A stretch of DNA of 64,000 bases from Lachnospiraceae bacterium UBA3401 (GTDB lineage Bacteria > Bacillota > Clostridia > Lachnospirales > Lachnospiraceae). Below, piece after piece: positions 35,815 to 45,756 of this stretch; the first letter of the stretch is position 1, and each line of letters opens with the position of its first letter. The notes below the pieces were generated by a model. The model made no database searches and had not been told where the DNA came from. It saw nothing but the letters and a program-made list of their open reading frames with translations. The stretch spans positions 6,378 through 70,377 of the forward strand of contig DEPD01000024.1 in assembly GCA_002358575.1 (NCBI GenBank), in the 5' to 3' direction. A program made the translations under genes and the position numbers.

Positions 35815-36903
35815 TTAAGAGATTTTACTATACTCTAATGTATCCATAAACTCCTGACTAATATAGCATTCCGAAAGACCTCTTGCTATATATCCGGATT
35901 TATATATGAAATCCGGTTCAATTGCTTCTCCAAGAATTTTTTCTCTTATCAAAATATCCGGTTCATTATACCCAACCATAGCCCTTAATGAAGAAGTTCC
36001 CGAAATTCTGGGATTAATCTCAAATACATACATCTGCCCGTTATGAACTCTGCATTGGATGTTTAAAGCTGCGGTACAACCCAATTTCCTAGCAATTTCC
36101 CGACAGGGTTTTGTTACCTCTTCAAATCTCCCAATCTCCCCTTGGGAAACACCACTGCTGATTGCTAATACATCTCCTAAATCTTTCCTGCCTGTCCGAT
36201 TCGCTACACGTGTTTTATTTGATAAACCTGATAAAATATTCTTTTTAACCGCAATAGAATTAATATATTCCCCTGATGAAGCATGTAATACCCCTACCGT
36301 ATACTCATTATCCACTCTTCCTACATATTCCTGCACTAAAAACTGATTATATATTTGCAATAAATATCTCCCAAATAGCACCAATTCCTCCTTATTTTGT
36401 ACTATAAAAGTATTTACTGATCCCCCCCCTCCAACAGATGGTTTCAAAACAACCGGAAAAATATCTATTTTTTGCAAGTCAGCTTCTTCCTTGACTTCCC
36501 AGTATTTCTGAATTGCAAATCCATTTTTCTGAAGAAACTGCATCGTTAAATACTTGTCCATACATGTTTCAATAACTGTTTCCGAATTAAATGGAATAAA
36601 AATTCCCTCGTCAATAAAAAGCTGTCTATTTTTGCTTAAAACCTTCATCTCAGGCTCAGAACCGTGAAACAACACCTGCACATTATTTTCTTTGCATATG
36701 TGCAATATATCATCAACATATTGCGGGGATGTCGCTGCCGGCACCAGGTATGCTTTGTCTACCTTAGACAATCCCATACTATTTCTATTCATATCACATC
36801 CAATAATATCATACTCAAGAGAAGATATTTTCAAGCATTTCAAAATCTGTTCGCCTACTCCGCCACCTCCGATTCCAGTGATCATTACATTAATTCTGGA
36901 CAT
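35815..36903 (-). CDS. ATP-grasp carboxylate-amine ligase
   Basis: A 362-residue ATP-grasp enzyme of the CarB-like kind. N-terminal pre-ATP-grasp fold VMITGIGGGGVGEQILKCL, ATP loop VVLKPSVGGGGSVNTF, and metal-binding VFEINPRISGTSSLRAM. It joins a carboxylate to an amine. In this island it may attach an amino acid or other acid to an amino sugar, a guess from context. The ATG at 36903 follows GAGGAAAGGA and overlaps the phosphoesterase gene by 19 bases. Confidence 0.85.
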   Translation of the reverse strand: MSRINVMITGIGGGGVGEQILKCLKISSLEYDIIGCDMNRNSMGLSKVDKAYLVPAATSPQYVDDILHICKENNVQVLFHGSEPEMKVLSKNRQLFIDEGIFIPFNSETVIETCMDKYLTMQFLQKNGFAIQKYWEVKEEADLQKIDIFPVVLKPSVGGGGSVNTFIVQNKEELVLFGRYLLQIYNQFLVQEYVGRVDNEYTVGVLHASSGEYINSIAVKKNILSGLSNKTRVANRTGRKDLGDVLAISSGVSQGEIGRFEEVTKPCREIARKLGCTAALNIQCRVHNGQMYVFEINPRISGTSSLRAMVGYNEPDILIREKILGEAIEPDFIYKSGYIARGLSECYISQEFMDTLEYSKIS

Positions 36904-37583
36904 ATCTGTTTTCCTTTCCTCATTAAACATTTATAAACTGCCGGATGGGCATCTTTTCTCATTACCGTTTCCAGTTCTTTCTCATTAACCAAAACCCTAT
37001 GAACCACTACTTTATCCGTTTGAGTATCAAAGATTACAAAGCTTGGAGCATTTCCGACATCACGTGGCAGACCGGATGCCCCTACATTAACATATGTCGT
37101 TGTTCCAGCCTTTTTGATATATGGATAATGAGTGTGTCCCATAAATATATAGTCATATTGACACTCAGTCCAATTAAATGATTGGTCATCCGCATAAAGA
37201 TACCCATTTAATGGGTTATCCGGCCGACCATGAACATACAAAATCTTCTTACCATCCATCTCTTCATAATATGAAGGTCTAAGGCTTTTAAGATACATAA
37301 AATTACTATTACTTACATTTTGTTCGTCGATTTTTAATCTATATATTTCCTCTTTATCTGCATTATATGGAATTTCACCCAATAGCATTGCTTCATGATT
37401 TCCCAGTAATACATGCGAATCCAATTTCCTTAATATATCTAAAATGATATTACCTTCGCACATGTATCCAAAGCAATCTCCCAAAAAAACAATCTTCTCT
37501 GGACTATACTCTTGCATTTTTTTCATGCATTTTTGAAAATAAATAAGATTCCCATGTGCATCTGATAATATCGCTATTTTCAT
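36885..37583 (-). CDS. Calcineurin-like metallophosphoesterase
   Basis: A 232-residue cytosolic phosphoesterase with a complete metal site: LSDAHGN (Asp, His), FLGDCFGY, LLGNHEAM, and MGHTHYPY with VNVGASGLPRD near the end. It overlaps the upstream fusion gene by ATGA, so it is coupled. In this place it may dephosphorylate a sugar intermediate. The fold fits the YfcE/MJ0936-like group. Substrate not determinable by sequence. Confidence 0.9.
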   Translation of the reverse strand: MKIAILSDAHGNLIYFQKCMKKMQEYSPEKIVFLGDCFGYMCEGNIILDILRKLDSHVLLGNHEAMLLGEIPYNADKEEIYRLKIDEQNVSNSNFMYLKSLRPSYYEEMDGKKILYVHGRPDNPLNGYLYADDQSFNWTECQYDYIFMGHTHYPYIKKAGTTTYVNVGASGLPRDVGNAPSFVIFDTQTDKVVVHRVLVNEKELETVMRKDAHPAVYKCLMRKGKQICPELM

Positions 37584-39592
37584 CTAAACAACTCCTCTAG
37601 CAATACAATTTTACATTCAATCCCACTTTTCAATATCTTTTCTTTAATTGTTGAACCAAAGGTAAATGATGTTACTATCATAACATCCACTGGATTCCTC
37701 ACAAAGTCCTCAAAATTTTCAATCCCAATGTCTATACCCGGAAAATATTTCCCATATAAATTTGCATTATCATCAAAAAACCTTATCTGCTTAGGTACTT
37801 TTTCATAACAAATTGATAGGAAATTTATTATTCTTCCCGGAACATATATCCCCAAACTCTGGCTTTGCATAACAGATTCAATGTAGTTAAATATTTTTTC
37901 TTTTGACCTTTCTACCTTATCAATATAGGCCGACAATGTATCTCTCTCAGAAGCGAGAACAATCTTATCATCTCCCACCTCATCAAAAAAAGCATATAAT
38001 GCCCCCGCAAATTCAGAGCGAACTACATTACCCGATAATCCATTATTGGCTGCTAAAGCCTCTAACGTATCCTTTGTAAAATAATTCCAATGTTCGTGAA
38101 CCAATAAAGATATGTCTCCTGCCTGTATATACGGCTCACAATCAGGAACTGCCAAAATGATTTTACCATTTTTACTTAAGACGCTTTTGATATCACGCAA
38201 AAAGCCTCCAGCATCCTGCATATGCTCCAATACAGCATAAAAAACAACAATATCATATTTTTCCGTTATCTCTGACGGATTAAAAAAACTATTAATGACG
38301 GGTACTCCATACTTTTTACTTCCCTCTATTCCATGCTCTCCCGGCTCTACACCCAGCACTTCTGCTCCCAGCTTTTTCAACTCATACAGCAAATATCCTG
38401 TTCCACATCCAATTTCTAAAATCTTTCTATTTGCAATATTTTTTTCATTTTTGCATATATATTGTATAAAGTCATCTGCATAGCGTTTTCCTATTCCGTT
38501 ATCATCCATTAACCCAGTAATCTCTGAGCCCTTTTGATAAGCCAAATTCAGATAACTCTGCACCATTTCATTGGGTACCTGCCTAATCAATCCATCTTCA
38601 CCCTGCATTAACATAAAACAAAGCTTATTGGGTAAATCTATCGGATTAGATGGCGTCGTCAAGGCAACATAATAAAAAGGGATCTCTCCAACATTATATT
38701 CCTCTCTCCCGTTCCTTTTCATACTTTTCATCCAATGTCTTATCCCATCATCTAATTCTATCTGCGGTGTCCACCCTATTAACTCCTCAGCTAACCGTAT
38801 ATCTATATTAACTCGCACATTTTCTTGCGGATCTATATTATTTCCTGCACATACTTCCGAATCTGTAAAAAATTCTTCTTTTCCTATTTTCACCACTAAG
38901 TTAGCCAATTCTTTCATAGATATGGCATTCTTTGATGCTATATTAAAAATACCATTTTCATTACCCTCAATACTCTTCAAGACCGCTCGTGCAATATCTC
39001 TTACATCAATAAAATTTTGCGTCCTTGCACCACTTCCAAAATAATATAACTTTTCCCGGCAATAAACCGCTTCAATAAATCGCTTCATAACTGCCATTAT
39101 CTCTTGCCGTGGACCATACGGGGAAGAAATTCGCAGTATACAATACGAAGCACATTCATCCTCTATTTTTATTTCAGAATTTCTTTTTTCAGATTTATAA
39201 CCAGTATCTATATTTAATGTTGTTTGTTCAGTTAACAATATATTGCTTTCATACCCATATACAGCAGCTGTAGAGACAAAAATTAATCTACATTTATGTT
39301 TTACACAATATGCAATTATATTATCATCAATACATCTATTCACATATGCCACTTGCTCATCGCTATGTACACCATCGGGAATAATTGCCGCGCAATGAAC
39401 AATATAATCAAAATTTACTTTAAGAGATTCCACGCTATTTTTTTGCAGATCAATCTGTATAATATTCTTCAATCCGTCAATGTTTTTTCTATGTACCGTC
39501 GAAAAAACCTCGTATTTCGGATTAACGTCCAATAATTTTGCCACATCATATCCAACCAGACCGCCCACACCTGTTACCAATATTTTTTTCAT
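37580..39592 (-). CDS. SDR epimerase/dehydratase fused to SAM methyltransferase
   Basis: A 670-residue two-domain protein. Residues 1-300: extended SDR with ILVTGVGGLVGYDVAK, STAAVYGYE and the YKSEK (Tyr-x3-Lys) catalytic pair. Residues about 350-670: class I methyltransferase with ILEIGCGTGYLLYELKK, VEPGEHGIEGSKKYG and VVFYAVLEHMQDAGGFL. A long tail (about 540-670) resembles the sugar C-methyltransferase C-terminal region, ending with a Rossmann-like VDVMIVTSFTFGS. A single polypeptide performing both sugar epimerisation/reduction and methylation is unusual. Starts with GGGG ribosome site; the two ends overlap the neighbouring genes (47 and 4 bases). Confidence 0.85.
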   Translation of the reverse strand: MKKILVTGVGGLVGYDVAKLLDVNPKYEVFSTVHRKNIDGLKNIIQIDLQKNSVESLKVNFDYIVHCAAIIPDGVHSDEQVAYVNRCIDDNIIAYCVKHKCRLIFVSTAAVYGYESNILLTEQTTLNIDTGYKSEKRNSEIKIEDECASYCILRISSPYGPRQEIMAVMKRFIEAVYCREKLYYFGSGARTQNFIDVRDIARAVLKSIEGNENGIFNIASKNAISMKELANLVVKIGKEEFFTDSEVCAGNNIDPQENVRVNIDIRLAEELIGWTPQIELDDGIRHWMKSMKRNGREEYNVGEIPFYYVALTTPSNPIDLPNKLCFMLMQGEDGLIRQVPNEMVQSYLNLAYQKGSEITGLMDDNGIGKRYADDFIQYICKNEKNIANRKILEIGCGTGYLLYELKKLGAEVLGVEPGEHGIEGSKKYGVPVINSFFNPSEITEKYDIVVFYAVLEHMQDAGGFLRDIKSVLSKNGKIILAVPDCEPYIQAGDISLLVHEHWNYFTKDTLEALAANNGLSGNVVRSEFAGALYAFFDEVGDDKIVLASERDTLSAYIDKVERSKEKIFNYIESVMQSQSLGIYVPGRIINFLSICYEKVPKQIRFFDDNANLYGKYFPGIDIGIENFEDFVRNPVDVMIVTSFTFGSTIKEKILKSGIECKIVLLEELFR

Positions 39593-41504
39593 TTCCCCTA
39601 TCCTCTTGTTTCATAAAAATCTTCAACCACTTATCAAAATTAATAATCGACCAAATAAGTAATCTTCTATTTTCTATGCCAAATATGTGTTGATCAAATA
39701 TTTTATATACACATTTCTTATCAATATAGTTATAAATTGCTGAATTCAAATCAAAAATAATGCTTTTCACATAATCAATGCTTTCCCCTCTAAACCAACT
39801 TGCATCAGGAGCAGAAAATCCTTGTTTCTTACCTGTTGCTATTTCTTGTGGAACATATCTACTCATAACGTTTCTCAGCATCAGTTTGCCATCCTTATTC
39901 TCTAGATATCCTTTTTCAGCCTTACTTATCACATCATTCTCATTTATTCTTTTCAAATTATCCATACTAGCTAATTTTAAGCTAACCGGCAACTTCATTG
40001 CAAAATCAACAAGATCGTTATCAAGAAATGGAACCCGGGTCTCCAGTCCATGCGCCATACTCAACTTATCCTCTACAATAAGCAGACCATGCAGAAAGGT
40101 CTTTGTCTCCAGATAAAGAGAATAATTAACGCTCTGCTCAGGCGACAGGTCTTCTTTTGGCACACGGCTAAAAACGTTCCGGAACACTGCTTCTGTAGAA
40201 TAATCTTTGATTTCACCATAAATCGGCGCAAAAAACTTCTCTATCTCATCCTGTTTCAACAGACGCTGCCAATACTGGAAATACTTGTCTACATATTCAT
40301 CAAAATCCCTGCAATTCACTGCCCTGTAATATCTCCAAGGATATCCAGCAAACAATTCATCCCCGCCGCTTCCTGCCAGCACCACCTTTACAAAATTAGA
40401 AGAAAGCTTCGCCGCATAAAAATTGGGATAGCTCTGTCCAACCCGCGGATCTTCCAGATGCCATACCAAGTCTTTCATGCATCGTTCCATATCCCCCGCC
40501 TTAAGTACCATCTCATAATGCTCCGTTTTAAACAGATAGGACATGTACTCTGCTTTTTCCCTCTCGTCATAAGCCAATTCCATACCGGACGCAGAGTGAA
40601 GATCAAAACCGCAGGTGAACGTTTTCAGATCCGGTATATACTGTGATGCGATTGCGGTAATAGAACCGGAATCAATTCCTCCCGAAAGATAGGTTCCCAC
40701 CGAAACATCACTCACCAGCTGGCGCTTAACAGCCTGTACAAACAACCGGTTCAGTTCTTCTTCATACTCTCTCACTGTGATAACTGTATCTTTTTCTTCA
40801 TAAAAATAATAATCCCAATAACTGACCGCATCGGGAATCACCTTATCCTCATAACTAATTCTGATGTAACTGCCCGCCTCAAGAATATTGATTCCCTCCA
40901 TAAAAGTGATATTGGAAAAAATATTTTGAAACGTAAAATATTCCTTTAGTGCATTTAAATTCAACTTTCTCTGAAAATCCGGATGTGCTAAAATCGCCTT
41001 ATATTCTGAGGCAAACACAAACTGATCTGCAATCTGTGCGTAATATAATGGCTTGGTGCCATAGCGGTCTCTCGCAATAATCAGTTCCTTTTTGTAGTTA
41101 TCCCATATGGCAAACGCAAAAATACCGTTTAATTTTTTTATTCCCGCAATGCCCCAAACTTCATAAGCCTTCAACAATACTTCCGTATCTGATCGTGTGG
41201 CAAAGCAATGCCCCAACAGCCTTAATTCTTCTCTTAATTCCCGATAATTATAAATTTCACCATTATATGTAATGAAAAATCGACCATCCATGCTTTGCAT
41301 CGGCTGCTTTGCTGCATCCGAAAGATCGATGATCGCAAGCCTCCTATGACCCAGAAAAACATGACCCTCATCAATTGTTGTCTGCCCCTCGCCATCAGGT
41401 CCGCGATGTATCATTAGGTCTGTCATACGCTTAACAATTGCTTCCGTTTTATTTACTTCACATGGTTTTCGCTGCAGACACATGATTCCTGCAATTCCAC
41501 ACAT
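39546..41504 (-). CDS. Asparagine-synthetase-like glutamine amidotransferase (AsnB family)
   Basis: A 652-residue class II glutaminase plus synthetase. Cys2 (MCGIAGIM) is the nucleophile, IHRGPDGEG and YNGEIYNYREL complete the glutaminase; SVGTYLSGGIDSGSI is the PP-loop of the synthetase and LAGSGGDELFAGYPW is the conserved downstream site. Such genes in sugar islands amidate uronic acids or other acceptors and do not make free asparagine; the window also holds asnA for that. The last 47 bases overlap the SDR-methyltransferase gene in another frame. A fragment of a second copy lies at 29314-29418. Confidence 0.9.
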   Translation of the reverse strand: MCGIAGIMCLQRKPCEVNKTEAIVKRMTDLMIHRGPDGEGQTTIDEGHVFLGHRRLAIIDLSDAAKQPMQSMDGRFFITYNGEIYNYRELREELRLLGHCFATRSDTEVLLKAYEVWGIAGIKKLNGIFAFAIWDNYKKELIIARDRYGTKPLYYAQIADQFVFASEYKAILAHPDFQRKLNLNALKEYFTFQNIFSNITFMEGINILEAGSYIRISYEDKVIPDAVSYWDYYFYEEKDTVITVREYEEELNRLFVQAVKRQLVSDVSVGTYLSGGIDSGSITAIASQYIPDLKTFTCGFDLHSASGMELAYDEREKAEYMSYLFKTEHYEMVLKAGDMERCMKDLVWHLEDPRVGQSYPNFYAAKLSSNFVKVVLAGSGGDELFAGYPWRYYRAVNCRDFDEYVDKYFQYWQRLLKQDEIEKFFAPIYGEIKDYSTEAVFRNVFSRVPKEDLSPEQSVNYSLYLETKTFLHGLLIVEDKLSMAHGLETRVPFLDNDLVDFAMKLPVSLKLASMDNLKRINENDVISKAEKGYLENKDGKLMLRNVMSRYVPQEIATGKKQGFSAPDASWFRGESIDYVKSIIFDLNSAIYNYIDKKCVYKIFDQHIFGIENRRLLIWSIINFDKWLKIFMKQEDRGNEKNIGNRCGRSGWI

Positions 41505-41543
41505 AGACAGTCCTTTCCCGAATTATTGACAGTAAAATAGTCT

Positions 41544-42455
41544 CTATTCTTCCGCATGATAGCTTGTGCCAATAAATCCATTCTCCATATAGTCAATTTT
41601 CCAATGATGACATTCCGAGCATATTCCATCATCAAATTGGTTACACAAATGCATCTTTCTAACCGTTTCATACGCTTCTGAATTCCATGCCTCCTGTAAT
41701 GACATGATGTTAGCGTCTCCGATATTTTTATGCTCATCCCAATCGTAATTACATAACGCCATTCTGCCATTCCAGTAAATAATCATATCGGTAAATACCT
41801 TCCGGCAGGGTTTTCTCTCGTCAAAGATATCCAGTTGTTCTCTTATTTTGGGATCTACCAGTTGTCCCTTTTCGTCATGTTGCTCATATACCCGTACCAC
41901 GTCAACATAAGAACACCACTTCTCTATAAATTCCTTTTGACCCGGCATATACTCCTTAAGGTTAATCGTTGATACCTGCAACGTAGGCGCATGTAATCCT
42001 CGCTTCTTACGTTCCTTACATTTTATACCCATAGACTCGACATTCCTTGCACTGATATTCAAATCACCAGAAAGCCGCGAACATTTATAAATCTCCGGAT
42101 CTGTCGTGTCCAGACTGAAGGATATATAATCTATCCCGGAGTCAGTGAGCGCATCCTGCATTTTCTCATCTAGCAAAAGCGCATTTGACGCCATCTGAAC
42201 GGGTCCGATTCCCCTTTCCTTTGCATATTTGATAAAGGGAATAATCTGTGGATGCATTAACGGCTCGCCTCTAAAAAAGGGAACCAGCTTAACAGGAAGA
42301 TGCTGTGCCATCTCATCAATAATCCTGTAATACAGCTTTTCATCCATATATCCGATATCCATCGAGATTTTCTGCCTGTTACAAAATGTACAGGAAACAT
42401 TACAGTCGTTTGTCAGTTCTACAGTGATTCTATTTGGGAAATTAAGCTTTTCCAT
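41544..42455 (-). CDS. Radical SAM protein with SPASM-like C-terminus
   Basis: A 303-residue radical SAM enzyme. The [4Fe-4S] motif C18-x3-C22-x2-C25 lies in DCNVSCTFCNRQ; FFRGEPLMHP and ISFSLDTTDPE are family features. The C-terminus has a Cys cluster (KPCRKV, ALCNYDW, LCNQFDDGICSECHHW) suited to an auxiliary cluster. It lies between the AsnB-like gene and the glycerophosphotransferase-like half, so it should modify the sugar or its carrier. Exact reaction unknown; ribosome site GGAG. Confidence 0.87.
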   Translation of the reverse strand: MEKLNFPNRITVELTNDCNVSCTFCNRQKISMDIGYMDEKLYYRIIDEMAQHLPVKLVPFFRGEPLMHPQIIPFIKYAKERGIGPVQMASNALLLDEKMQDALTDSGIDYISFSLDTTDPEIYKCSRLSGDLNISARNVESMGIKCKERKKRGLHAPTLQVSTINLKEYMPGQKEFIEKWCSYVDVVRVYEQHDEKGQLVDPKIREQLDIFDERKPCRKVFTDMIIYWNGRMALCNYDWDEHKNIGDANIMSLQEAWNSEAYETVRKMHLCNQFDDGICSECHHWKIDYMENGFIGTSYHAEE

Positions 42456-42481
42456 ATATTATCTCCATTTATACAATACAT

Positions 42482-44071
42482 TCATGAACAACTTATATAT
42501 TGATATATGCTTTGTCCAATACTATTTTCATTAACATTACATCGTCTGTTCTCACTATCATTCTCTAAAAGGTTTTTAATATAATTCACTAAATTACAAA
42601 TTGCAGGATTCACACCTTCATAAAATGCTTCATCATACTCCCCATCATCCCAAATATGTTCAAGCATTTTTTGATGTTCCGGTTTTTTGACTTCAAATAA
42701 TGCACTTTCCTGAACATCCATCGTTTCTAAATTAAAAATCTGCCAACACGTTTTATAAGTTGCATAAGTATAGACACAATTATCATACTGTTTTGCGCAC
42801 AGATACATTCCGTAATTAATTTGTTCCGTTTCATATTTTGTATTAAAAAACATATCTGTAAATGCTTGCGTAATTGCTTTATTTTCTACGTCAACCTTCA
42901 AAATCATATTTCCATAAAACGGAAATATATAAATATTTCCATTTTTCTCAAACATATCAAGATATGCAAAATTTTCCAAACATGCATAATGTTCCGGAAA
43001 TTCTGTAAGTTCCGTTGTCTCTCCAGTTTTATTATTCCAAAGTGTAATTGCCTTTTTTTCCATATGCGGTAATACAAAATATTCGCCTGTCTTTTTTATC
43101 CCCCAATATTTACAATCTGCTTCTCCTACAGGCAACATAGCATAAGAATCATTCATTAAGTTATACTGATATATCACATTACTTTTGCTATCCACCATAT
43201 AAACATTTTCATTTTCAATTTGATAACATTTTGAAAATCTTATATTTTTCTGTAAAATCCCCCTCTTTTTTACTATCTCTGTTTGCCAATTATACTCCAG
43301 TATGCAGTTATCACAGCAAGATGGCATAAGTATTTTCCCATCTTTCTCAATGATAACCTCACTATGAAACACAAAATTCTCCATCTGCGGTTTATGCACT
43401 AACATCGTATCCGTCTTAATATCATATTCATAAATTTGCCTGCTTTTTTCTAACAGCAATAACAGACTATTTCCAAGATCTATTATATGACAATTATACG
43501 CACGTCTTAAAAAGGGCGGTTCCTGTGGAATGCTTATCGTCTTCTTTACTTCATATGTGACTCTGTCTATCATAATCAGCTTATTGCTATCTAACTGTAT
43601 AAACCAAATTGCTCCCTCTTTCACGCATATTACACTTGGAAGAAACAATGCATTGATTACTCTTGTTATCGAATCACTTTCATAAAATACAGGCTTTTTT
43701 ACTGCTTTATACAAGTGCGGTACAGAACTCCAATCCCCGTAATACGCATCCGATATAGCAATCGCTCTGTGCAAATCCGTACTTTCATCTAAAATGCCAA
43801 TACACACTTCCTTATACCATCTGCGCAATTCATTGTACTGCTCTTCCAAATGCGGAATCATAGACTGAATGGTACCCAATTCCAATGGATGTGGTCTCCA
43901 CCACAACACTACTTCTGGATGTTTCTGAAATACTTCAAACACCCATTTCATTTTTTCAATATGTTTTTCTCTTCCCGACAACATACTTCCAACACCTGTA
44001 TTATAAAGAATTACCTTTTTCTCTCTGACAATTTCCTTCCAATTATTGGGGAAAATATTATCTGTTTCCAT
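42482..44071 (-). CDS. C-terminal half of a split CDP-glycerol glycerophosphotransferase-like/beta-propeller protein
   Basis: A 529-residue product, read as the distal half of a protein whose proximal half is at 48219-49169. The first 110 residues have FPNNWKEIVREKKVILYNT, VVLWWRPHPLELGTIQSM and ALSDAYYG-like AISDAYYGDWSSV, as in the catalytic half of the glycerophosphotransferase-like family of Lachnospiraceae. The rest is a WD/kelch-like beta-propeller with repeated DxxxN/WxxxxxEx units. The ATG at 44071 lies within the last codons of wbpD; an earlier ATG at 44107 would start inside it. Whether this half works alone is unclear. Confidence 0.78.
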   Translation of the reverse strand: METDNIFPNNWKEIVREKKVILYNTGVGSMLSGREKHIEKMKWVFEVFQKHPEVVLWWRPHPLELGTIQSMIPHLEEQYNELRRWYKEVCIGILDESTDLHRAIAISDAYYGDWSSVPHLYKAVKKPVFYESDSITRVINALFLPSVICVKEGAIWFIQLDSNKLIMIDRVTYEVKKTISIPQEPPFLRRAYNCHIIDLGNSLLLLLEKSRQIYEYDIKTDTMLVHKPQMENFVFHSEVIIEKDGKILMPSCCDNCILEYNWQTEIVKKRGILQKNIRFSKCYQIENENVYMVDSKSNVIYQYNLMNDSYAMLPVGEADCKYWGIKKTGEYFVLPHMEKKAITLWNNKTGETTELTEFPEHYACLENFAYLDMFEKNGNIYIFPFYGNMILKVDVENKAITQAFTDMFFNTKYETEQINYGMYLCAKQYDNCVYTYATYKTCWQIFNLETMDVQESALFEVKKPEHQKMLEHIWDDGEYDEAFYEGVNPAICNLVNYIKNLLENDSENRRCNVNENSIGQSIYQYISCS

Positions 44072-44549
44072 ATTCATCCACCCATCCGATTTGTTTCGCT
44101 GGAACACCTGCCATCAATGCATAGTCTGGTACATCTTTTGTCACAACTGCTCCCGCAGCAATCATTGCCCATTTTCCGATTGTATGTCCACATACAATTG
44201 TTGCATTCGCTCCGATACTCGCTCCTTCTTTGACCAGTGTCTTTTTATATCCCATTGCTCCCTTTGGATATTTTGCCCTCGGTGTCAAATCATTGGTAAA
44301 TACCATAGACGGCCCACAGAATACATCGTCTTCCAGTTCTACGCCCTCATAGATAGAAACATTATTTTGAACCTTTACGTTATTCCCAATCTTAACATTG
44401 TTTGACACATTTACATTCTGTCCAAAAGAGCAGTTTTCACCAATCCTTGCACCTTTTTGAATATGACAGAAATGCCATATTTTTGTGCCTTTTCCTATCT
44501 CTACATCATCATCTATATAACTGCTCTCGTGTACAAAATAATCAGTCAT
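44058..44549 (-). CDS. wbpD: UDP-2-acetamido-3-amino-2,3-dideoxy-glucuronate N-acetyltransferase (WbpD-like)
   Basis: A 163-residue left-handed beta-helix acetyltransferase. The hexapeptide repeats run from FVHESSYIDDDVEIGKGT to WHFCHIQKGARIGENCSF and the diagnostic stretch GQNVNVSNNVKIGNNVKVQN, then EDDVFCGPSMVFTNDLTP. This matches WbpD/WlbB closely. It acetylates the 3-amino group put on by WbpE. It overlaps wbpE by 8 bases and contains the start codon of the split-gene half that follows. Confidence 0.93.
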   Translation of the reverse strand: MTDYFVHESSYIDDDVEIGKGTKIWHFCHIQKGARIGENCSFGQNVNVSNNVKIGNNVKVQNNVSIYEGVELEDDVFCGPSMVFTNDLTPRAKYPKGAMGYKKTLVKEGASIGANATIVCGHTIGKWAMIAAGAVVTKDVPDYALMAGVPAKQIGWVDEYGNR

Positions 44550-45684
44550 TTTTTATTCTCCTCAGATAAGCTTTGATTGCATCCGTAATCAATATAATCT
44601 CTTGCTCTTTCATATATGGATGAAACGGCAGAGACAGCACTGTTTCCGAAAGTTTATTGGTAACAGGATAATCATTATCATCATACCTATTTTTTTCAAA
44701 CGCAGCCTGTCTGTGCATTGGCTTTTGATAATACACTGCGCTTGGTATGCCTTGTTCTTTTAGATATACTTGCAGCCCATCTCTTACCATTTTGTTGGAT
44801 AATTGAATGGTATACTGTGCCCAGCTTGAATAAAATCCCTCCTTGATAAAAGGAGTTTCAACAATATTCTTTAGCCGCTCTGTATATTTAACAGCAATAT
44901 CCTGCATCCACTCCAATTCTTTATCCGAAAAAGCAGGAAGTTTTGCCAATAAAATCGCAGCCTGTAACGTATCAAGTCTGGAATTCATTCCAATTCTAAC
45001 ATTATCGTACTTGGAACTGCCCTTTCCATGTACACGATAGGATTTAAGCAGCTCTGCCCATTCATCATTATCCGTAAAGATTGCTCCGCCATCTCCATAA
45101 CAGCCAAGTGGCTTTGCTGGAAAAAAGCTGGTAGTGGAAATATCTCCAAAAGAACACGCCATTTTGTTTCCAATTCTTCCACCAAATCCTTGTGCTGCAT
45201 CTTCAAGAATATACAAATGGTATTTATCTGCTATTTTTCTTATTTTGCTATAGTCCGCAGGCTGTCCAAACAAATCAACCGTTACAATTACTTTGGGCTG
45301 CAATTTACCTTCTTGAATAATTTTCTGTATCATAGACTCTAAAGAATCGCAATCCACATTATAGGTATCTTGTTCAACATCAACAAAAATAGGAACTGCA
45401 TTTACGGCAGACACAACCTCTCCACTAGAGAAAAACGTAAAATCTGGAACAAATACCGCATCTTTTTCTCCAACATTCCATGCCATAAGAGCAAGCTGCA
45501 ACGCATCCGTTCCGTTCGCACATGACACACAATGCTTTACCTCTGTATAGTCTGCTAATTGTTTTTCAAGTTCAACTACCTGTTTTCCCTGAATAAAATT
45601 TGTCTGCTCGATCACTTCATGCATTCTTAAATCTATATCACTTTTCAAAGATTGATATTGTCTTTTTAAATCCCGAAACTCCAT
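44542..45684 (-). CDS. wbpE: UDP-2-acetamido-2-deoxy-3-oxo-glucuronate aminotransferase (WbpE-like)
   Basis: A 380-residue DegT-fold PLP enzyme transferring an amino group from glutamate to the 3-keto uronate. Motifs match WbpE: CVSCANGTDALQLALMA, VEDAAQGFGGRIGNKMAC, PLP Lys in SFFPAKPLGCYGDGGAIFT, and IGMNSRLDTLQAAILLAKL. The ATG at 45684 lies 7 bases after AGAGGA (an upstream TTG at 45690 is weaker). It sits between wbpB and wbpD, the order of the pathway. Confidence 0.94.
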   Translation of the reverse strand: MEFRDLKRQYQSLKSDIDLRMHEVIEQTNFIQGKQVVELEKQLADYTEVKHCVSCANGTDALQLALMAWNVGEKDAVFVPDFTFFSSGEVVSAVNAVPIFVDVEQDTYNVDCDSLESMIQKIIQEGKLQPKVIVTVDLFGQPADYSKIRKIADKYHLYILEDAAQGFGGRIGNKMACSFGDISTTSFFPAKPLGCYGDGGAIFTDNDEWAELLKSYRVHGKGSSKYDNVRIGMNSRLDTLQAAILLAKLPAFSDKELEWMQDIAVKYTERLKNIVETPFIKEGFYSSWAQYTIQLSNKMVRDGLQVYLKEQGIPSAVYYQKPMHRQAAFEKNRYDDNDYPVTNKLSETVLSLPFHPYMKEQEIILITDAIKAYLRRIKND

Positions 45685-45715
45685 GTACAATTCCTCTTTT
45701 TACAATCTTTTGAAT

Positions 45716-45750
45716 ATATTGGCAGTCAAAAAAGCTGACTTCTCCGTATC
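45716..45750 (-). repeat. Partial copy of the intergenic stem-loop repeat (hairpin 3 only), between wbpB and wbpE
   Basis: TTGGCAGTCAAAAAAGCTGA with flanks matches the ATACTG..CAGTAT hairpin of 19327-19360. The inner stem is AGTCA/TGACT where other copies have GGTCA/TGACC or GGTAA/TTACC, so stem pairing is kept. It occupies the 66-base gap inside the operon. Confidence 0.62.
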
Positions 45751-45756
45751 ATTATG

